A stretch of DNA of 64,000 bases from Rahnella laticis (GCF_015644585.1 NZ_JADOBI010000019.1:29545-93544), one strand, 5' to 3'. Positions 48,757 to 59,816 are shown, counted from the first letter of the stretch. Notes: generated by a model from the letters alone, not told the origin. Program-made: numbers and translations.

Positions 48757-51147
48757 TTACGGATTTTGATGCAGATATCTGAACAAGACGATCCCTTTCT
48801 GGTCTGTAATGATGACGTTCAGGGACGGCTTTTCGCCATTGCTGGCGTTGAGTTTTTTACCCGCTGAAGCTTCACTACCGCCGGTGATAACCGTGGCTTC
48901 GTAAGAAAATTCCTCACCGTCTGCTGAAGCCTGGAGATCCAGTGTAAAACTGTTTGGCAGGATGACCGGATCCGGTTCCAGATTGTTATGGGTTGAAATC
49001 ACGTCGTGGTAATCCTCCAGCAATTGCTCTTTCTGCGGGCTGCCGAACAGCGAAACCGCCATAAAAATATCATCTTTGGACGACGCATATTCCGCGGCCA
49101 GCATGGCCGGATTCGCCCGGACCATTTCTGCCTGCTTAGCGATACTGGCCACCAGCGGGGCAAAAGGATCGTTTTGCAGCGAAACATTGATAAGCCCGGC
49201 AGGTGTCACGGTAAAGCTGTTGTTACTGGACTTCGTATTTATCACGCCAGCAAACGACGGCGATAATTTCAGGCGGCTCGGCGTTTCCGCATGGAAAATA
49301 TCAATGCGGTAATTGGCGCTGAAAGGGACCTCGTCGTGGGAAAGCGTGGTTTTATCGCCATTCATCGTGCGGGTGAAGACAATATTACCGCTGAGATCGT
49401 AAATCTCGACTTTGGCATACGCTTCGCCGGGAAAATAGGAATGCGGTGATGTGCTGGTGACATCAATTACCACGGTTTGCTTAACCTGATCCACTTTCAG
49501 GCTACAGAACGGGGAGCCGCCTAAACCTAAAAAGCTGAATGACTGACTTGCCAGTACCGCACCCGCTTTCGCCACATAATTAATCGTCTGGGCGTTTGCG
49601 CCGTTTTTGACGATAGCGTAATGATTATCCTGGAAGTATTTAACGCTCTTTCCTGTAGGCGTTTGCAGCTTATAAGCGCCAACCGGGATCTGAGAAAACG
49701 TCAGTGAGTTGCCATCGGGCGTGCCGGTTTGCACGGGCTGACTGGCATCATTTAGCAGCAGGAAGGTTTTTTCCCCTTTAATCTGCGCAATATCATCGAT
49801 ATTAAAAGTGAGAGTCAGGTCGCCCTTTAACGCCGCTGAAGTAAGTTGCGTCGCGGTTACCAGAGACAGCACCGAAGGCAGCTTCAGACTGGTTTTTAGC
49901 GCTGTGGCCTGATCAGCACTGACCAGCTCTGAAAGCGGATAAGCAGGTTCGCCGTTGTTGAAGAGATGCATTTCACGCTGTTTTTCCGACAACGTGGTAT
50001 CCGCCCGGTAGATATACGGCGTCACATCGACGTTGCCAATTTTCTGATAACTGTCGGAGAGTAAATCCAGCAGTAAATAATCGGTGGCGACAAATCCAGC
50101 CGTGTTAGCCAGCACGCGGTAATTCTGATAAAAGGCCGTGAACGCCGGATCGCCGCCGATGTCTTTGAGCTGCATCAGGAAGAACAGTTTTGAGCGTAAG
50201 TCCCAGTTGGTGACGGGCTTATTGTCGGCCAGATCTTTTTGAATGATAGACAGCGTGGAGTCGACTTTGCCGTAGTTGTATAACCAGCCTTTGGCGTAAA
50301 CCTGGTCGCCTAACACCCGGTTCTGAAAACTGGCGGCAAAAATGTTGTTCCACACTTCTGCGGTGCTGAACGCCGGACCGGACATAAATGCGCCCTGATA
50401 CCCGTGGCCAATCTCATGCAGGGCGCCCCAGTTGTTGTCGATCGGTGTCAGCCAGCAGTCTGAAACCTTTGCGCTGGTGGCGGCAACCCATTGTGAGCTG
50501 TAGTAAGCCGCGCCCGCGCCGTGTACATCGGCTTTGGCAAAATAACGGTTGGGGATATTTTTATCCGTCGCGGCGACCGGATTAAAGCTGATCCCCATCA
50601 GGGCATTATAGAATTCGAATATCTGTTTATAGTTGGCAATAATACCGCTGAGATTATTTGGAATTCCGGTATTTTTCATTTTTGCTTTATCGGCTTTAGG
50701 CACGAGTATCTGAATAAACTCAGAAAATATCAGTGCAAATTCTGCGTCTCTGGAATCCCAAAGCTGGAAAAAAGGAAACTCATCGTCATTTTCATTATAT
50801 ACCGGCAACGGTTTCGCATCGCCAGGGAAGCTATATTCAAGAACAGGCGCTTCGGTGGAGTAGGGCGTGGTGATGAACGGAACGGACGTTGTGGAAAAGC
50901 TTATGTTCGTTGCCGCACTGGTCACGGTATAGGATTTCTCCGTTGCACTGTCGGCGTTGAGCAGCCAGAGCGTCAGCGGTGCCGTGAATTTAGGGTTGGT
51001 CTGTCTGATCGTGAGAGTTTGCCCGGCGGCGAGAATCATGTCGAGGCTCTGTCTGTCGTGATTGACGCCTTTATCAATTCCCGCTTTTTTTAACCAGGTC
51101 GGATCCTGCAAAGTATAAAGTGTTTTAGTCAGTGTAATTGTGGTCAT
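48757..51147 (-). CDS. M60/enhancin-like zinc metalloprotease
   Basis: A 796-residue protein of the M60/enhancin (mucin-degrading) class. The zinc site is HEIGH at residues 244-248 with a downstream glutamate E264 in STAEVWNNIF, fitting HExxH(8-24)E. The catalytic part runs to about residue 400. Beyond it lie beta-rich regions (LTLTFNIDDIAQIKGEKTF; VEIYDLSGNIVFTRTMNG) that resemble enhancin C-terminal and carbohydrate-binding modules. No classical signal peptide is visible at MTTITLTKTLYTLQDPTW, so export is unclear. Enhancins of baculoviruses and some Yersinia and Bacillus break insect gut mucin. The gene lies between nuo and elaB where E. coli has other genes, so it was probably acquired. 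The host target is inferred. Confidence 0.8.
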   Translation of the reverse strand: MTTITLTKTLYTLQDPTWLKKAGIDKGVNHDRQSLDMILAAGQTLTIRQTNPKFTAPLTLWLLNADSATEKSYTVTSAATNISFSTTSVPFITTPYSTEAPVLEYSFPGDAKPLPVYNENDDEFPFFQLWDSRDAEFALIFSEFIQILVPKADKAKMKNTGIPNNLSGIIANYKQIFEFYNALMGISFNPVAATDKNIPNRYFAKADVHGAGAAYYSSQWVAATSAKVSDCWLTPIDNNWGALHEIGHGYQGAFMSGPAFSTAEVWNNIFAASFQNRVLGDQVYAKGWLYNYGKVDSTLSIIQKDLADNKPVTNWDLRSKLFFLMQLKDIGGDPAFTAFYQNYRVLANTAGFVATDYLLLDLLSDSYQKIGNVDVTPYIYRADTTLSEKQREMHLFNNGEPAYPLSELVSADQATALKTSLKLPSVLSLVTATQLTSAALKGDLTLTFNIDDIAQIKGEKTFLLLNDASQPVQTGTPDGNSLTFSQIPVGAYKLQTPTGKSVKYFQDNHYAIVKNGANAQTINYVAKAGAVLASQSFSFLGLGGSPFCSLKVDQVKQTVVIDVTSTSPHSYFPGEAYAKVEIYDLSGNIVFTRTMNGDKTTLSHDEVPFSANYRIDIFHAETPSRLKLSPSFAGVINTKSSNNSFTVTPAGLINVSLQNDPFAPLVASIAKQAEMVRANPAMLAAEYASSKDDIFMAVSLFGSPQKEQLLEDYHDVISTHNNLEPDPVILPNSFTLDLQASADGEEFSYEATVITGGSEASAGKKLNASNGEKPSLNVIITDQKGIVLFRYLHQNP

Positions 51148-51554
51148 GTTGGCGACTCCGTGGGGTTATTGCCTGAATGAAAAAGAGAACGGGAAATTCC
51201 GGTCGTTAAATTTCATTTGAACGGTTTTAATTAGTGACGGAGCCACTATAAGAAGGGTTTTCTGCGTCCGGAAATAACAACGTCTAATAAATCATCACAA
51301 ATAAAAATGGCACGATAAAAAAGATGACTCACAAAATATAACGCGATGATTTGATTTTTTTTGCCCCGGACCACGACAAACCACCTCGCGGCTGAGAGAA
51401 GCGGGTTGAATCTGAAAGAGGGTTTTATGTGACTCACATCACATTTATATGTACGTTCAATGAATTATTACATCAAATTTGTGATCTTCCCCATTCCATT
51501 CTTCCCATCAATGAGTAAACTGCGCGCTTGTTCAAATTTGTGCAGGTTTTAAAC
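51148..51554. other. Intergenic region between divergent protease gene and ycdZ (407 bases)
   Basis: AT-rich with no ORF. It contains the ycdZ CRP-type site (51428-51443). On the protease side no clear promoter or repeat was found. Confidence 0.5.
51428..51443 (+). promoter_or_regulatory. CRP-type site upstream of ycdZ
   Basis: TGTGA-CTCACA-TCACA is an exact TGTGA-N6-TCACA match, flanked by TTA and TTTA as in the extended consensus. TTATTA at 51465-51470 could be a -10 hexamer, placing the site at about -41.5 from a start near 51477. FNR could also use the site, but the TGTGA form favours CRP. Confidence 0.7.
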
Positions 51555-52070
51555 ATGAATGTTTTAGTGATGATCGCGATCACCACCGGGATCCTCTCCG
51601 GTCTCTGGGGCTGGGTGGCTGTCAGTCTGGGTCTGATCGGCTGGGCAGGTTTCCTGGGCTGCACCGCGTATTTCGCCTGCCCGCAGGGCGGGTTGCGCGG
51701 ACTCGTGATCAGCACGCTGACCTGCATGAGCGGCGTCTTCTGGGCGGTCGTCATTATCGCGGGTAGCGCGATGCGTCCGGAACTGAATATTCTCGGCTAC
51801 ATGCTGACCGGCGTTGTCGCTTTCCTCATGTGTATTCAGGCCTGGCAACAATGGCTGGCTTTTGTGCCGGGCACCTTCATCGGCGCGTGTGCGACCTTTG
51901 CCGCGCAGGGCGACTGGCGCCAGGTCGTCGTGTCGCTGCTGGTCGGGCTGGTTTTCGGTTATGCGATGAAAAACAGCGGATTATGGCTGGCGAAACAGCG
52001 TGAAAAACCGCGTGCGCAGCCGGAAAATTCTGTCGTTTTTGTGAAAACCGAAGGGTCAGAAGGTTCTTAA
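51555..52070 (+). CDS. ycdZ: DUF1097 inner-membrane protein YcdZ
   Basis: A 171-residue inner-membrane protein of unknown function. About five hydrophobic segments are visible, with the family marks AITTGILSGLWGWVAVSLGL and WAGFLGCTAYFACPQGGLRG near the N-terminus. VPGTFIGACATFAAQGDW and VFGYAMKNSGLWLA follow. ATG 51555 matches the E. coli N-terminus better than the in-frame start at 51528, and AGG lies 8 bases upstream. In E. coli ycdZ lies elsewhere on the chromosome; here it sits between the protease gene and elaB behind a CRP site. Confidence 0.88.
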   Translation: MNVLVMIAITTGILSGLWGWVAVSLGLIGWAGFLGCTAYFACPQGGLRGLVISTLTCMSGVFWAVVIIAGSAMRPELNILGYMLTGVVAFLMCIQAWQQWLAFVPGTFIGACATFAAQGDWRQVVVSLLVGLVFGYAMKNSGLWLAKQREKPRAQPENSVVFVKTEGSEGS

Positions 52071-52174
52071 AACTCCCGAATTTACGGCAGTTTATGCGGA
52101 TCCGGCGGGCATTTACTCCCGTTCTGCGCTAGGGTTATAGGCAGTGTGAACTTTCACATCATAAGGAGATAAAC

Positions 52175-52483
52175 ATGGCTGACCAATTTGAGACACAGCA
52201 GAACTCGTTAGATGACGATTTGCGTATGCTGACTGAAACTCTGGAAGAAGTGCTGAAATCTTCCGGTGATAAAGCCGATGAGAAGTATGTCCAAATCAAA
52301 GCGCGTGCAGAAAATGCACTGAAAGACATCAAATCGCGCATTGATCCTCAGGCTCGCTCTTACTGTAAAAAAGCCCGCAAAGTTGCAGAACAAACTGACA
52401 GCTATGTGCGCGATAACCCATGGCACGGCGTCGGTGTTGGCGCGGCTGTAGGTCTGGTGGTTGGCCTCCTTCTTCGTCGCTAA
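52175..52483 (+). CDS. elaB: Tail-anchored ribosome/membrane protein ElaB (YqjD/ElaB family)
   Basis: A 102-residue protein with a helical N-terminal part (DDDLRMLTETLEEVLKSSGD) and one C-terminal membrane anchor (GVGVGAAVGLVVGLLLRR). YqjD and ElaB tether ribosomes to the inner membrane in stationary phase in E. coli. Length matches ElaB (101). ATG 52175 follows AAGGAG by 7 bases. Its position before menF is conserved. Confidence 0.94.
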   Translation: MADQFETQQNSLDDDLRMLTETLEEVLKSSGDKADEKYVQIKARAENALKDIKSRIDPQARSYCKKARKVAEQTDSYVRDNPWHGVGVGAAVGLVVGLLLRR

Positions 52484-52490
52484 TCCCGCT

Positions 52491-52520
52491 GAGCAGGAGC
52501 GGTTTTCGCTGCTCCTGCTG
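52491..52520 (+). terminator. Possible terminator after elaB
   Basis: AGCAGGAGC (52492-52500) pairs with GCTCCTGCT (52511-52519) across a loop containing TTTT. No T-run follows, so activity is uncertain. Confidence 0.45.
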
Positions 52521-52713
52521 CCTCACGTTTGATTACTCCTTTCTCTCCTCCTATACTCCTTCTTAGCTAACGTCACTCACTTCAGCTTGATCTGTCGCAT
52601 ATTTTCATTTTTCGTATCGCCGCATAATTCATCCGTAATTGATCCAACCCGTTTTTTGATCCAGAAGGGTATTTCTGCCCGTCACAAAACATCCGGTATG
52701 GCCCGAGGTAGCG

Positions 52714-54054
52714 GTGAAACAAATATCAGCAATCATTGAACAGCTTGATACAGCGCTTGCAGGCGAATGGCCTGATACCGCGGGCATCCGGCAGTTCAGT
52801 TATTCCCTGCAAAAACAGCCTGACACCGGCCTGCTTGAATGGTTATCCGCACAACCGTGCTATCCGAAATTCTACTGGCAGCAGCGCGATGGCGATGAAG
52901 AAGCCGCCGTGTGTGGCGATGCCTATGCGTTTGGTAACCTGTCGCAGGCGCAGGATTTTATCCGCGAGTACCAGGACATTCCCGATCTGCATATCTGGGG
53001 GCTGAACGCCTTCAATGCGGACAACGATGACGCCGCATTTGCCGCCAACGCACTCTTCCTGCCACGCATTGAACTCTGCCGTAAAGGCACCACTTACTGG
53101 CTGCGCTGTACCGTTTTCAGCACCCGCTCATTGTGCGATGAAGCGCGCCGCACCCGGTTGTTCCTGCGTTCGCTGGTCGCCAGCCGGGATTTGCCGCCGA
53201 TCACTTCCCGCGTTATCCAGCACCAGCATCTGCCCGCACAACCGCAGTGGAACGAACTGATTTCACAGGCGCTGACCTGCATTGAACAGCAGCAATTCGA
53301 CAAAGTCGTTCTCGCCCGTAAAACGACCTTAACACTCAGCCAGCCGCTGAACGCCTGCGCTTTTCTCGCCGCCAGCCGCGAAGTCAATCATCGCTGTTAT
53401 CACTTCATGCTGGCGTTTACGCCGCAACAGGCTTTTCTGGGCTCCAGCCCGGAACGTCTGTTCCTGCGCGACCATACTGAATTATTCACCGAAGCGCTGG
53501 CGGGCACCGTCGCTAATCATCCTGATGATGATGAGGCACAAACGCTCGGCGAATGGCTGCTGAATGATGGCAAAAACCAGCGCGAAAACCTGCTGGTGGT
53601 TGATGATATTTGCCAGCGTTTGCAGGGCGGGGCGCATTCTCTGGACGTGATGCCTGCTGAGATTTTGCGGTTACGCAAAGTGCAGCATCTGCGCCGCAGC
53701 ATCCACGGCGAGCTCGCCGAGGCCGATGACGCCGGATGTCTGCAACGTCTGCAACCGACGGCGGCGGTGGCCGGATTACCGCGTCAGGCCGCGCGTGAAT
53801 TTATCGCCCGTTATGAACCGTTTGACCGCCAGTGGTACGCCGGTTCTGCCGGGTATCTCAGTACTGAACAAAGTGAATTTACCGTGGCGTTGCGCTCTGC
53901 GGCGGTAAAAGGACATCAGCTGGAACTTTACGCCGGGGCGGGGATTGTCGCCGGTTCAGACGCTGCACAGGAATGGCAGGAAATCGAAAACAAGGCCGCA
54001 GGATTGCGGACATTGTTGGAAGAGCATTACACGCCTGCCGTTCAGGCCGGATAA
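52714..54054 (+). CDS. menF: Isochorismate synthase MenF
   Basis: MenF converts chorismate to isochorismate, the entry step of menaquinone synthesis. The 446-residue chorismate-binding enzyme shows [20 protein letters not shown] near residues 196-215, [13 protein letters not shown] near 246-258, [17 protein letters not shown] near 264-280 and [21 protein letters not shown] near 380-400. The likely start is GTG 52714, with GAGG 6 bases upstream. It is first of six men genes; menD follows after 23 bases. Confidence 0.95.
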   Translation: MKQISAIIEQLDTALAGEWPDTAGIRQFSYSLQKQPDTGLLEWLSAQPCYPKFYWQQRDGDEEAAVCGDAYAFGNLSQAQDFIREYQDIPDLHIWGLNAFNADNDDAAFAANALFLPRIELCRKGTTYWLRCTVFSTRSLCDEARRTRLFLRSLVASRDLPPITSRVIQHQHLPAQPQWNELISQALTCIEQQQFDKVVLARKTTLTLSQPLNACAFLAASREVNHRCYHFMLAFTPQQAFLGSSPERLFLRDHTELFTEALAGTVANHPDDDEAQTLGEWLLNDGKNQRENLLVVDDICQRLQGGAHSLDVMPAEILRLRKVQHLRRSIHGELAEADDAGCLQRLQPTAAVAGLPRQAAREFIARYEPFDRQWYAGSAGYLSTEQSEFTVALRSAAVKGHQLELYAGAGIVAGSDAAQEWQEIENKAAGLRTLLEEHYTPAVQAG

Positions 54055-54077
54055 TCCTTTGCCGGAGTGAGTTCATC

Positions 54078-55751
54078 ATGTCTGATGCCGTCTTTAACAG
54101 TCGCTGGGCGACGCTGATCCTTGAAGCACTGACCCGCCATAATGTGCAGCATGTCTGTATTGCTCCCGGCTCCCGCTCCACGCCGCTGACCCTTGCGGCC
54201 GCGGCGCATCCGCACCTTATCTGTCACACCCATTTTGACGAACGTGGTCTCGGCCATCTGGCGCTCGGTCTGGCAAAAGCCAGCGGGCAACGTGTGGCGG
54301 TGATTGTGACATCCGGCACCGCCGTCGCGAATCTCTATCCTGCGCTGATTGAAGCCGGGCTGACCGGTGAAAGACTGGTGTTGCTCACCGCCGATCGTCC
54401 GGCAGAGCTCATCGACTGCGGCGCGAATCAGGCCATCCGCCAGACCGGCATGTTTGCCAGCCATCCCGTCGAAACGCTGGATTTGCCGCGCCCGACGCCG
54501 GAAATCAGTGCCCGCTGGCTGGTATCGGCGCTCGATAACGCGCTGGCGCAGCAGACGCACGGCGCGGTACATGTCAATTGTCCGTTTGCTGAGCCGCTTT
54601 ATGGCGAAGATAACGGTGAACATCAGGACTGGCTGCAAACGCTGGGCGACTGGTGGCAGGGAAATCAGCCGTGGCTGTCTTATTCGCCGGTGCAGCATCC
54701 GGCGGGACAGTCTGACTGGTTTTCATGGCGGCAAAAACGCGGCGTGATTATCGCCGGACGCATTTCTGCCTCTGAAAGTGAGCTGCTGGCGCAATGGGCT
54801 GAGCAACTCGGCTGGCCGCTGGTCAGCGACGTGCAGGCTTCAACCGGCAATCCTTTGCCGTGCGCAGACTTGTGGCTGGCGTCACCGCAGGCACAGTCTG
54901 TCCTGGCACGGGCGCAGCTGGTGATTCAGTTTGGCGGCGGGCTGACGGGTAAACGGCTGCTGCAATGGCAGGCCGCGTGCCTGCCTGAGGAATACTGGCT
55001 GATCGACACCTTGCCGGGCAGGCAGGATCCGGCGCAGCACCGTGGCCGCCGTATTCAGGCTGATGTTGCGGAGTGGCTCCTTGCGCACCCTGCGCAGCCT
55101 CAGCCGGACTGGGCTGAAGAGCTGGAACACTGTTCTCAGCGTGCATTGAACGCTGTGGAAAATCGCCTTGAAGGCACTTTTGGTGAGGCCGCTGCGGCGT
55201 GGTTGCTGCCTGCTTTATTGCCGGAGCATGGCCAGCTTTTTCTTGGCAACAGCCTGATCGTCCGCCTTGTCGATGCTTTAGCGCAGTTGCCTGCCGGTTA
55301 CCCGGTTTTCGCTAACCGCGGCGCCAGCGGAATTGACGGCCTGCTTTCAACCGCCGCCGGTGTTCAGCGCGCAACCTGCAAACCCACGCTGGTGCTTCTC
55401 GGCGATATCTCCGCACTTTACGATTTAAACGCGCTGGCGCTGATGCGTCAGTGTTCCGCCCCGACGGTCATCATTGTGGTGAATAACAACGGCGGGCAGA
55501 TTTTCTCTTTGTTGCCGACGCCGGAGGCCGAGCGTCAGCGTTTTTACTGCATGCCGCAAAACGTCGAATTCAGCCATGCGGCAGCGATGTTTGGTCTGGA
55601 ATACGCCTGCCCCGATTCCATGAGTGCGTTACGCGACGCCGTCAGCCAGTGCTGGCAGCACGGCGGCGTAAAACTTATCGAGCTGAAAGTCAGTGAAACG
55701 GAAGGCGCTGAGTGTCTGCGTGATTTAGTCAGAGAGGTCAGCGCATCATGA
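54078..55751 (+). CDS. menD: SEPHCHC synthase MenD
   Basis: A thiamine-diphosphate enzyme that joins isochorismate with the succinic semialdehyde unit from 2-oxoglutarate. It has 557 residues. The N-terminal domain shows [19 protein letters not shown] and [19 protein letters not shown] with the conserved glutamate. The C-terminal ThDP motif is [14 protein letters not shown] with [15 protein letters not shown] downstream. ATG 54078 is chosen because the family begins MS-x-FN-RWA; a reading from 53973 overlaps menF. It overlaps menH by four bases. Confidence 0.96.
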   Translation: MSDAVFNSRWATLILEALTRHNVQHVCIAPGSRSTPLTLAAAAHPHLICHTHFDERGLGHLALGLAKASGQRVAVIVTSGTAVANLYPALIEAGLTGERLVLLTADRPAELIDCGANQAIRQTGMFASHPVETLDLPRPTPEISARWLVSALDNALAQQTHGAVHVNCPFAEPLYGEDNGEHQDWLQTLGDWWQGNQPWLSYSPVQHPAGQSDWFSWRQKRGVIIAGRISASESELLAQWAEQLGWPLVSDVQASTGNPLPCADLWLASPQAQSVLARAQLVIQFGGGLTGKRLLQWQAACLPEEYWLIDTLPGRQDPAQHRGRRIQADVAEWLLAHPAQPQPDWAEELEHCSQRALNAVENRLEGTFGEAAAAWLLPALLPEHGQLFLGNSLIVRLVDALAQLPAGYPVFANRGASGIDGLLSTAAGVQRATCKPTLVLLGDISALYDLNALALMRQCSAPTVIIVVNNNGGQIFSLLPTPEAERQRFYCMPQNVEFSHAAAMFGLEYACPDSMSALRDAVSQCWQHGGVKLIELKVSETEGAECLRDLVREVSAS

Positions 55752-56545
55752 CGCTGGCCTGCACGCGACTCAGTGGCGAAGCCGAAGGGCGTCCGTGGCT
55801 GGTCTTTCTCCACGGCCTGTTAGGCAGTGCTGAAGACTGGCAGCCGCTGTTGCCTTCGCTGACCGGATGGCCGTGCTTACTGTTGGATTTACCGGGGCAC
55901 GGGCGTTCCGCCGCGATTACCGCCGCCGGTTTTGCCGACGTCAGCCAGTTGCTGACCGATACGCTGAACGGGCAGGGCATAACGTTTTACTGGCTGATCG
56001 GTTACTCACTGGGCGGGCGCATCAGCCTGTATCACGCCTGTCACGGTGACACATCCGGCTTGCAGGGCGTGCTGGTAGAAGGCGCACATCCCGGTCTGAC
56101 CTGTCAGGCTGAGCGCGCGCAGCGCCGTCATCACGATCAGCAATGGGCCGCCCGTTTCACGCAAGCATCCTGGCCGCAGACACTCGCCAGCTGGTATCAG
56201 CAGCCGGTGTTTTCCAGCCTGACGGACGAACAGCGCGCGGAGCTGGTTTTATTGCGTGAGGGCAATAATCCCCGCGCCGTTGCCGCGATGCTGGCCTCCA
56301 CGTCGCTGTCGGTGCAGCCCGATTTACGCCCCGAACTTCGCCTGCATTCCCGCCCGCTGGCGTGGCTGTGTGGCAGCGCTGACACCAAATTTATCGATCT
56401 TGCACAGCAGTCCGGTTTCGAACTGCGTACCATCGCCAATGCCGGGCATAACGCCCATCGTGACAATCCGGCGGAATTTGCCCGTCAGGCGCTGGCGTTC
56501 ATTAATTCACCTGTCTTAAAGGAAGTTGAGCATGATTTATCCTGA
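55748..56545 (+). CDS. menH: SHCHC synthase MenH (alpha/beta hydrolase)
   Basis: Removes pyruvate from SEPHCHC to give SHCHC. The 265-residue alpha/beta-hydrolase has [16 protein letters not shown] near residues 21-36, the nucleophile elbow [15 protein letters not shown] near 82-96 (serine in GYSLGG), and the C-terminal histidine in [11 protein letters not shown] near 237-247. It starts inside the end of menD (ATGA overlap) and overlaps menB by 14 bases. Confidence 0.95.
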   Translation: MTLACTRLSGEAEGRPWLVFLHGLLGSAEDWQPLLPSLTGWPCLLLDLPGHGRSAAITAAGFADVSQLLTDTLNGQGITFYWLIGYSLGGRISLYHACHGDTSGLQGVLVEGAHPGLTCQAERAQRRHHDQQWAARFTQASWPQTLASWYQQPVFSSLTDEQRAELVLLREGNNPRAVAAMLASTSLSVQPDLRPELRLHSRPLAWLCGSADTKFIDLAQQSGFELRTIANAGHNAHRDNPAEFARQALAFINSPVLKEVEHDLS

Positions 56546-57389
56546 TGAAAAAGAACTGTATGCGCCGGTTGAATGGCGTGATTGCACCGGCGAATTTGAA
56601 GATATCCGTTATCATAAATCTGTTGATGGCATCGCTAAAATCACCATCAACCGTCCGCAGGTGCGTAATGCGTTTCGCCCGCTGACTGTCAAAGAAATGA
56701 TCCGTGCGCTCGACGATGCCCGTAATGACGAAGGTATTGGCGTGATTGTGCTGACCGGCGAAGGCGAAAAAGCCTTCTGCGCAGGCGGTGATCAGAAAGT
56801 CCGCGGCGATTACGGCGGCTATCAGGACGCCAGCGGCGTGCACCACCTGAATGTGCTGGATTTCCAGCGTCAGATCCGTACCTGCCCGAAACCTGTTGTG
56901 GCGATGGTAGCCGGTTTCTCCATCGGCGGCGGACACGTTCTGCATATGATGTGCGATCTGACGATTGCCGCGGATAACGCCATCTTTGGCCAGACCGGCC
57001 CGAAAGTCGGTTCCTTCGACGGCGGCTGGGGCGCTTCTTATATGGCGCGCATCGTCGGCCAGAAAAAAGCCCGCGAAATCTGGTTCCTGTGCCGTCAGTA
57101 CGACGCGAAAGCCGCGCTGGAAATGGGCCTGGTTAACACCGTCGTTCCGCTGGCTGATCTGGAAAAAGAGACCGTGCGCTGGTGCCGTGAAATGCTGGAA
57201 AACAGCCCGATGGCGCTGCGTTGCCTGAAAGCTGCACTCAATGCAGACTGCGACGGTCAGGCCGGGTTGCAGGAACTGGCGGGTAACGCCACCATGCTCT
57301 TCTACATGACCGACGAAGGTCAGGAAGGCCGCAACGCGTTTAACGAAAAACGCCAGCCGGACTTCAGCAAATTTAAGCGTAATCCATAA
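56532..57389 (+). CDS. menB: 1,4-dihydroxy-2-naphthoyl-CoA synthase MenB
   Basis: A crotonase-fold enzyme that cyclises o-succinylbenzoyl-CoA. The 285-residue protein equals the E. coli length. Seen are [20 protein letters not shown] near residues 84-103, [20 protein letters not shown] near 125-144 (oxyanion hole), and [20 protein letters not shown] near 157-176, with the conserved aspartate and tyrosine. ATG 56532 has AAGGAAG 7 bases upstream; the in-frame reading at 56526 is too close. The stop overlaps the menC start (TAATG). Confidence 0.97.
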   Translation: MIYPDEKELYAPVEWRDCTGEFEDIRYHKSVDGIAKITINRPQVRNAFRPLTVKEMIRALDDARNDEGIGVIVLTGEGEKAFCAGGDQKVRGDYGGYQDASGVHHLNVLDFQRQIRTCPKPVVAMVAGFSIGGGHVLHMMCDLTIAADNAIFGQTGPKVGSFDGGWGASYMARIVGQKKAREIWFLCRQYDAKAALEMGLVNTVVPLADLEKETVRWCREMLENSPMALRCLKAALNADCDGQAGLQELAGNATMLFYMTDEGQEGRNAFNEKRQPDFSKFKRNP

Positions 57390-58390
57390 TGCGCCGCGCC
57401 ACGGTGTACCGGTATAGCCTGCCGATGGAGGCGGGCGTGGTGCTGCGCAATCAGCGTCTGAAAACGCGTGACGGTTTGCTGGTATCACTGTGGCAGGACG
57501 ATAAAACCGGCTGGGGCGAAATTGCGCCGCTGCCCGGTTTTAGTCAGGAAGGATTGCCGCAGGCGCAAGATGCCGTTCAGCACGGGCTGAGCCAGTGGGT
57601 GCAGGGCGCATCGCTGACGGCGGTCGCCTCGGCGTTCAGCAGTTTGCCTTCCGTGGCGTTCGGTCTGAGCTGCGCCGATGCGGAACTGCGCGGCGAATTG
57701 CCGGAAGTCATGAGTTTGCGCTGTGCGCCGCTGTGTCATGGCGATCCGAATGAACTGTATGCGCGTCTGGGCGAACTGCCGGGTGATTTATTTGGCAAGA
57801 AAGTCGCCAAAGTGAAAGTCGGTTTGTACGAATCGGTAGGCGACGGGCTGAATGTCAGCATGTTGCTGGAAGCGCTGCCTGAGCTGCGTTTACGCCTCGA
57901 CGCTAACCGCAGCTGGACGCCGGTCAAAGCCGAAGGATTTGCCCGTCACGTCGCCCCTGAGCTGCGTTCCCGCATCGCGTTTATCGAAGAACCCTGCCTG
58001 ACGCGTGAACAATCCCGCGACTTTGCCCGTACCACCGGCATTAAGATTGCCTGGGACGAAAGCGTGCGCGAGCCCGGCTTTACCGTTCAGGCCGAGCCGG
58101 GGCTGGCGGCGATTATCATCAAACCTACGCTGACGGGAAGCCTGTTGCGCTGCCGCCAGCTGATTGCGCAGGCCCATGCGGGGGGGCTGGAAGCCGTCAT
58201 CAGTTCATCGATTGAATCCAGCCTCGGGCTGACGCAGCTGGCGCGTATCGCGCAATGGCTGACGCCCGACGCCGTGCCGGGGCTCGATACGCTGGATCTG
58301 ATGCAGGCACAGCTGGTCCGGCAATGGCCGGGTTCCGCACTGCCGCTGACGGATGTTTCTCAACTGGAAAAGGTATGGCAGAGCAAATGA
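57389..58390 (+). CDS. menC: o-Succinylbenzoate synthase MenC
   Basis: An enolase-superfamily dehydratase that converts SHCHC to o-succinylbenzoate. The 333-residue protein has the catalytic lysine in [16 protein letters not shown] near residue 135, [11 protein letters not shown] with the metal aspartate near 169-179, [14 protein letters not shown] near 197-210, AWDESVREP near 220-228 and [13 protein letters not shown] near 244-256 with the second catalytic lysine. [19 protein letters not shown] follows. Its start shares one base with the menB stop; its end overlaps menE. Confidence 0.96.
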   Translation: MRRATVYRYSLPMEAGVVLRNQRLKTRDGLLVSLWQDDKTGWGEIAPLPGFSQEGLPQAQDAVQHGLSQWVQGASLTAVASAFSSLPSVAFGLSCADAELRGELPEVMSLRCAPLCHGDPNELYARLGELPGDLFGKKVAKVKVGLYESVGDGLNVSMLLEALPELRLRLDANRSWTPVKAEGFARHVAPELRSRIAFIEEPCLTREQSRDFARTTGIKIAWDESVREPGFTVQAEPGLAAIIIKPTLTGSLLRCRQLIAQAHAGGLEAVISSSIESSLGLTQLARIAQWLTPDAVPGLDTLDLMQAQLVRQWPGSALPLTDVSQLEKVWQSK

Positions 58391-59760
58391 TCAATGACTG
58401 GCCGTGGCGTGAACGGGCGAACCGTTCGCCGTTTGCTGTGGCGCTGAAAGCCGGGGATATCACCTGGTGCTGGCGTGATTTGCAGCATCGCGTCGATTCA
58501 CTGGCCGCCGGATTTATTCAGCAGGGTGTCAGTGAAGGCACAGGTGTTGTGCTGCGCAGTAAAAACAGCCTCGATGCGCTGCTCAGTTATCTGGCGCTGT
58601 TGCAGGCTGGCGCGCGTTTACTGCCGCTGAATCCGCAGTTGCCGCAGAGCCTTTGCGAAGAATTATTGCCCCAGCTGGACATCAGTTTTGTACTGGATCT
58701 GACCGGACAGCCGCTGCCCCTGAGCCAGACGCCGCTGCATTTGCGTAACGCGTTTTCCGTCAGTTGCGTTTCATGGCTGCCGGAGCGTATTGCAACAATG
58801 ACGCTCACTTCCGGCTCCAGCGGGTTGCCGAAAGCCGCAGCGCATACCCTTTCCGCGCATCTTGCCAGCGCGCGCGGCGTTCTGAGTTTGATTCCGTTTA
58901 CCCAAAACGACAGCTGGCTGCTTTCGCTGCCGCAGTTTCATGTTTCGGGGCAGGGGATTATCTGGCGATGGCTTACCGCCGGTGCCACGCTGGTGCTGGC
59001 TGCGGATAAAAATATCGCGGCCGCGCTGGCGGAATGCAGCCACGCGTCGCTGGTACCGACGCAGCTCTGGCGTTTGTTGCAACAGCCGGCATTCCCGGCG
59101 TCCCTGCGACACGTACTGCTCGGCGGTGCGCAGATCCCGCTGGAACTGACCACGCAGGCCGAAAAGGCTGGCGTTCAGTGCTGGTGCGGTTACGGGATGA
59201 CGGAAACGGCGTCCACGGTGACGGCCAAACGCGCTGATGCGTCGGCGGGTGTGGGCATGCCGCTGGCCGGAAAAGACGTCCGTATTTCTGACGAAGAAAT
59301 CCTGATCCGTGCCGACAGCCTGGCGGCCGGTTACTGGAAAAACGGTGGCCTGACGCCGCTGACGCCGCTGACGGATGCCGATGGCTGGCTGCATACCCGC
59401 GATCGCGGCGGGTGGCATGCCGGAGAACTGTTTATCGCCGGGCGTCTGGATAATTTGTTTTTCAGCGGCGGCGAAGGCATTCAGCCGGAAGATATCGAAA
59501 AAGTGCTGGTCAGCCATCCTCAGGTTTCGCAGGCTTTTGTGGTTCCCGTTGCTGATGAACAGTTCGGACATCGTCCGGTGGCGGTGCTCGACGCACAGGC
59601 CGGGCTGGTTTATGCGGAACTGAATCTCTGGCTGAGCCGGAAATTGCCGCATTTCCAGTTGCCGGTGGCGTATCACGCGCTGCCCGAAACGCTGGCGCAG
59701 GGCGGTATCAAAATCTCCCGGCTGCGCATCCGGCAGTGGATTGAAACGCTGACCGCGTAG
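58387..59760 (+). CDS. menE: o-Succinylbenzoate-CoA ligase MenE
   Basis: An ANL-superfamily adenylating enzyme that activates o-succinylbenzoate with CoA and ATP. It has 457 residues from ATG 58387. The P-loop-like [19 protein letters not shown] lies near residues 138-156, [20 protein letters not shown] near 264-283, and [21 protein letters not shown] near 348-368. The C-terminal lysine is in [16 protein letters not shown] 58387 overlaps the menC stop as ATGA and matches the family start MI-x-DWPW. ATG 58375 is a possible alternative four codons upstream. It is the last gene of menFDHBCE. Confidence 0.94.
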   Translation: MINDWPWRERANRSPFAVALKAGDITWCWRDLQHRVDSLAAGFIQQGVSEGTGVVLRSKNSLDALLSYLALLQAGARLLPLNPQLPQSLCEELLPQLDISFVLDLTGQPLPLSQTPLHLRNAFSVSCVSWLPERIATMTLTSGSSGLPKAAAHTLSAHLASARGVLSLIPFTQNDSWLLSLPQFHVSGQGIIWRWLTAGATLVLAADKNIAAALAECSHASLVPTQLWRLLQQPAFPASLRHVLLGGAQIPLELTTQAEKAGVQCWCGYGMTETASTVTAKRADASAGVGMPLAGKDVRISDEEILIRADSLAAGYWKNGGLTPLTPLTDADGWLHTRDRGGWHAGELFIAGRLDNLFFSGGEGIQPEDIEKVLVSHPQVSQAFVVPVADEQFGHRPVAVLDAQAGLVYAELNLWLSRKLPHFQLPVAYHALPETLAQGGIKISRLRIRQWIETLTA

Positions 59761-59763
59761 ACG

Positions 59764-59790
59764 AAAAAAGGGCCGCATCGCGCGGCCCTT
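59764..59790. terminator. Terminator between menE and katA
   Basis: GGGCCGC (59770-59776) pairs with GCGGCCC (59782-59788) around ATCGC. Six T follow on the minus strand (after katA) and two on the + strand. It probably serves both converging genes, mainly katA. Confidence 0.75.
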
Positions 59791-59816
59791 ATCACTGCTT
59801 ACGGTGTTAAACCGGA

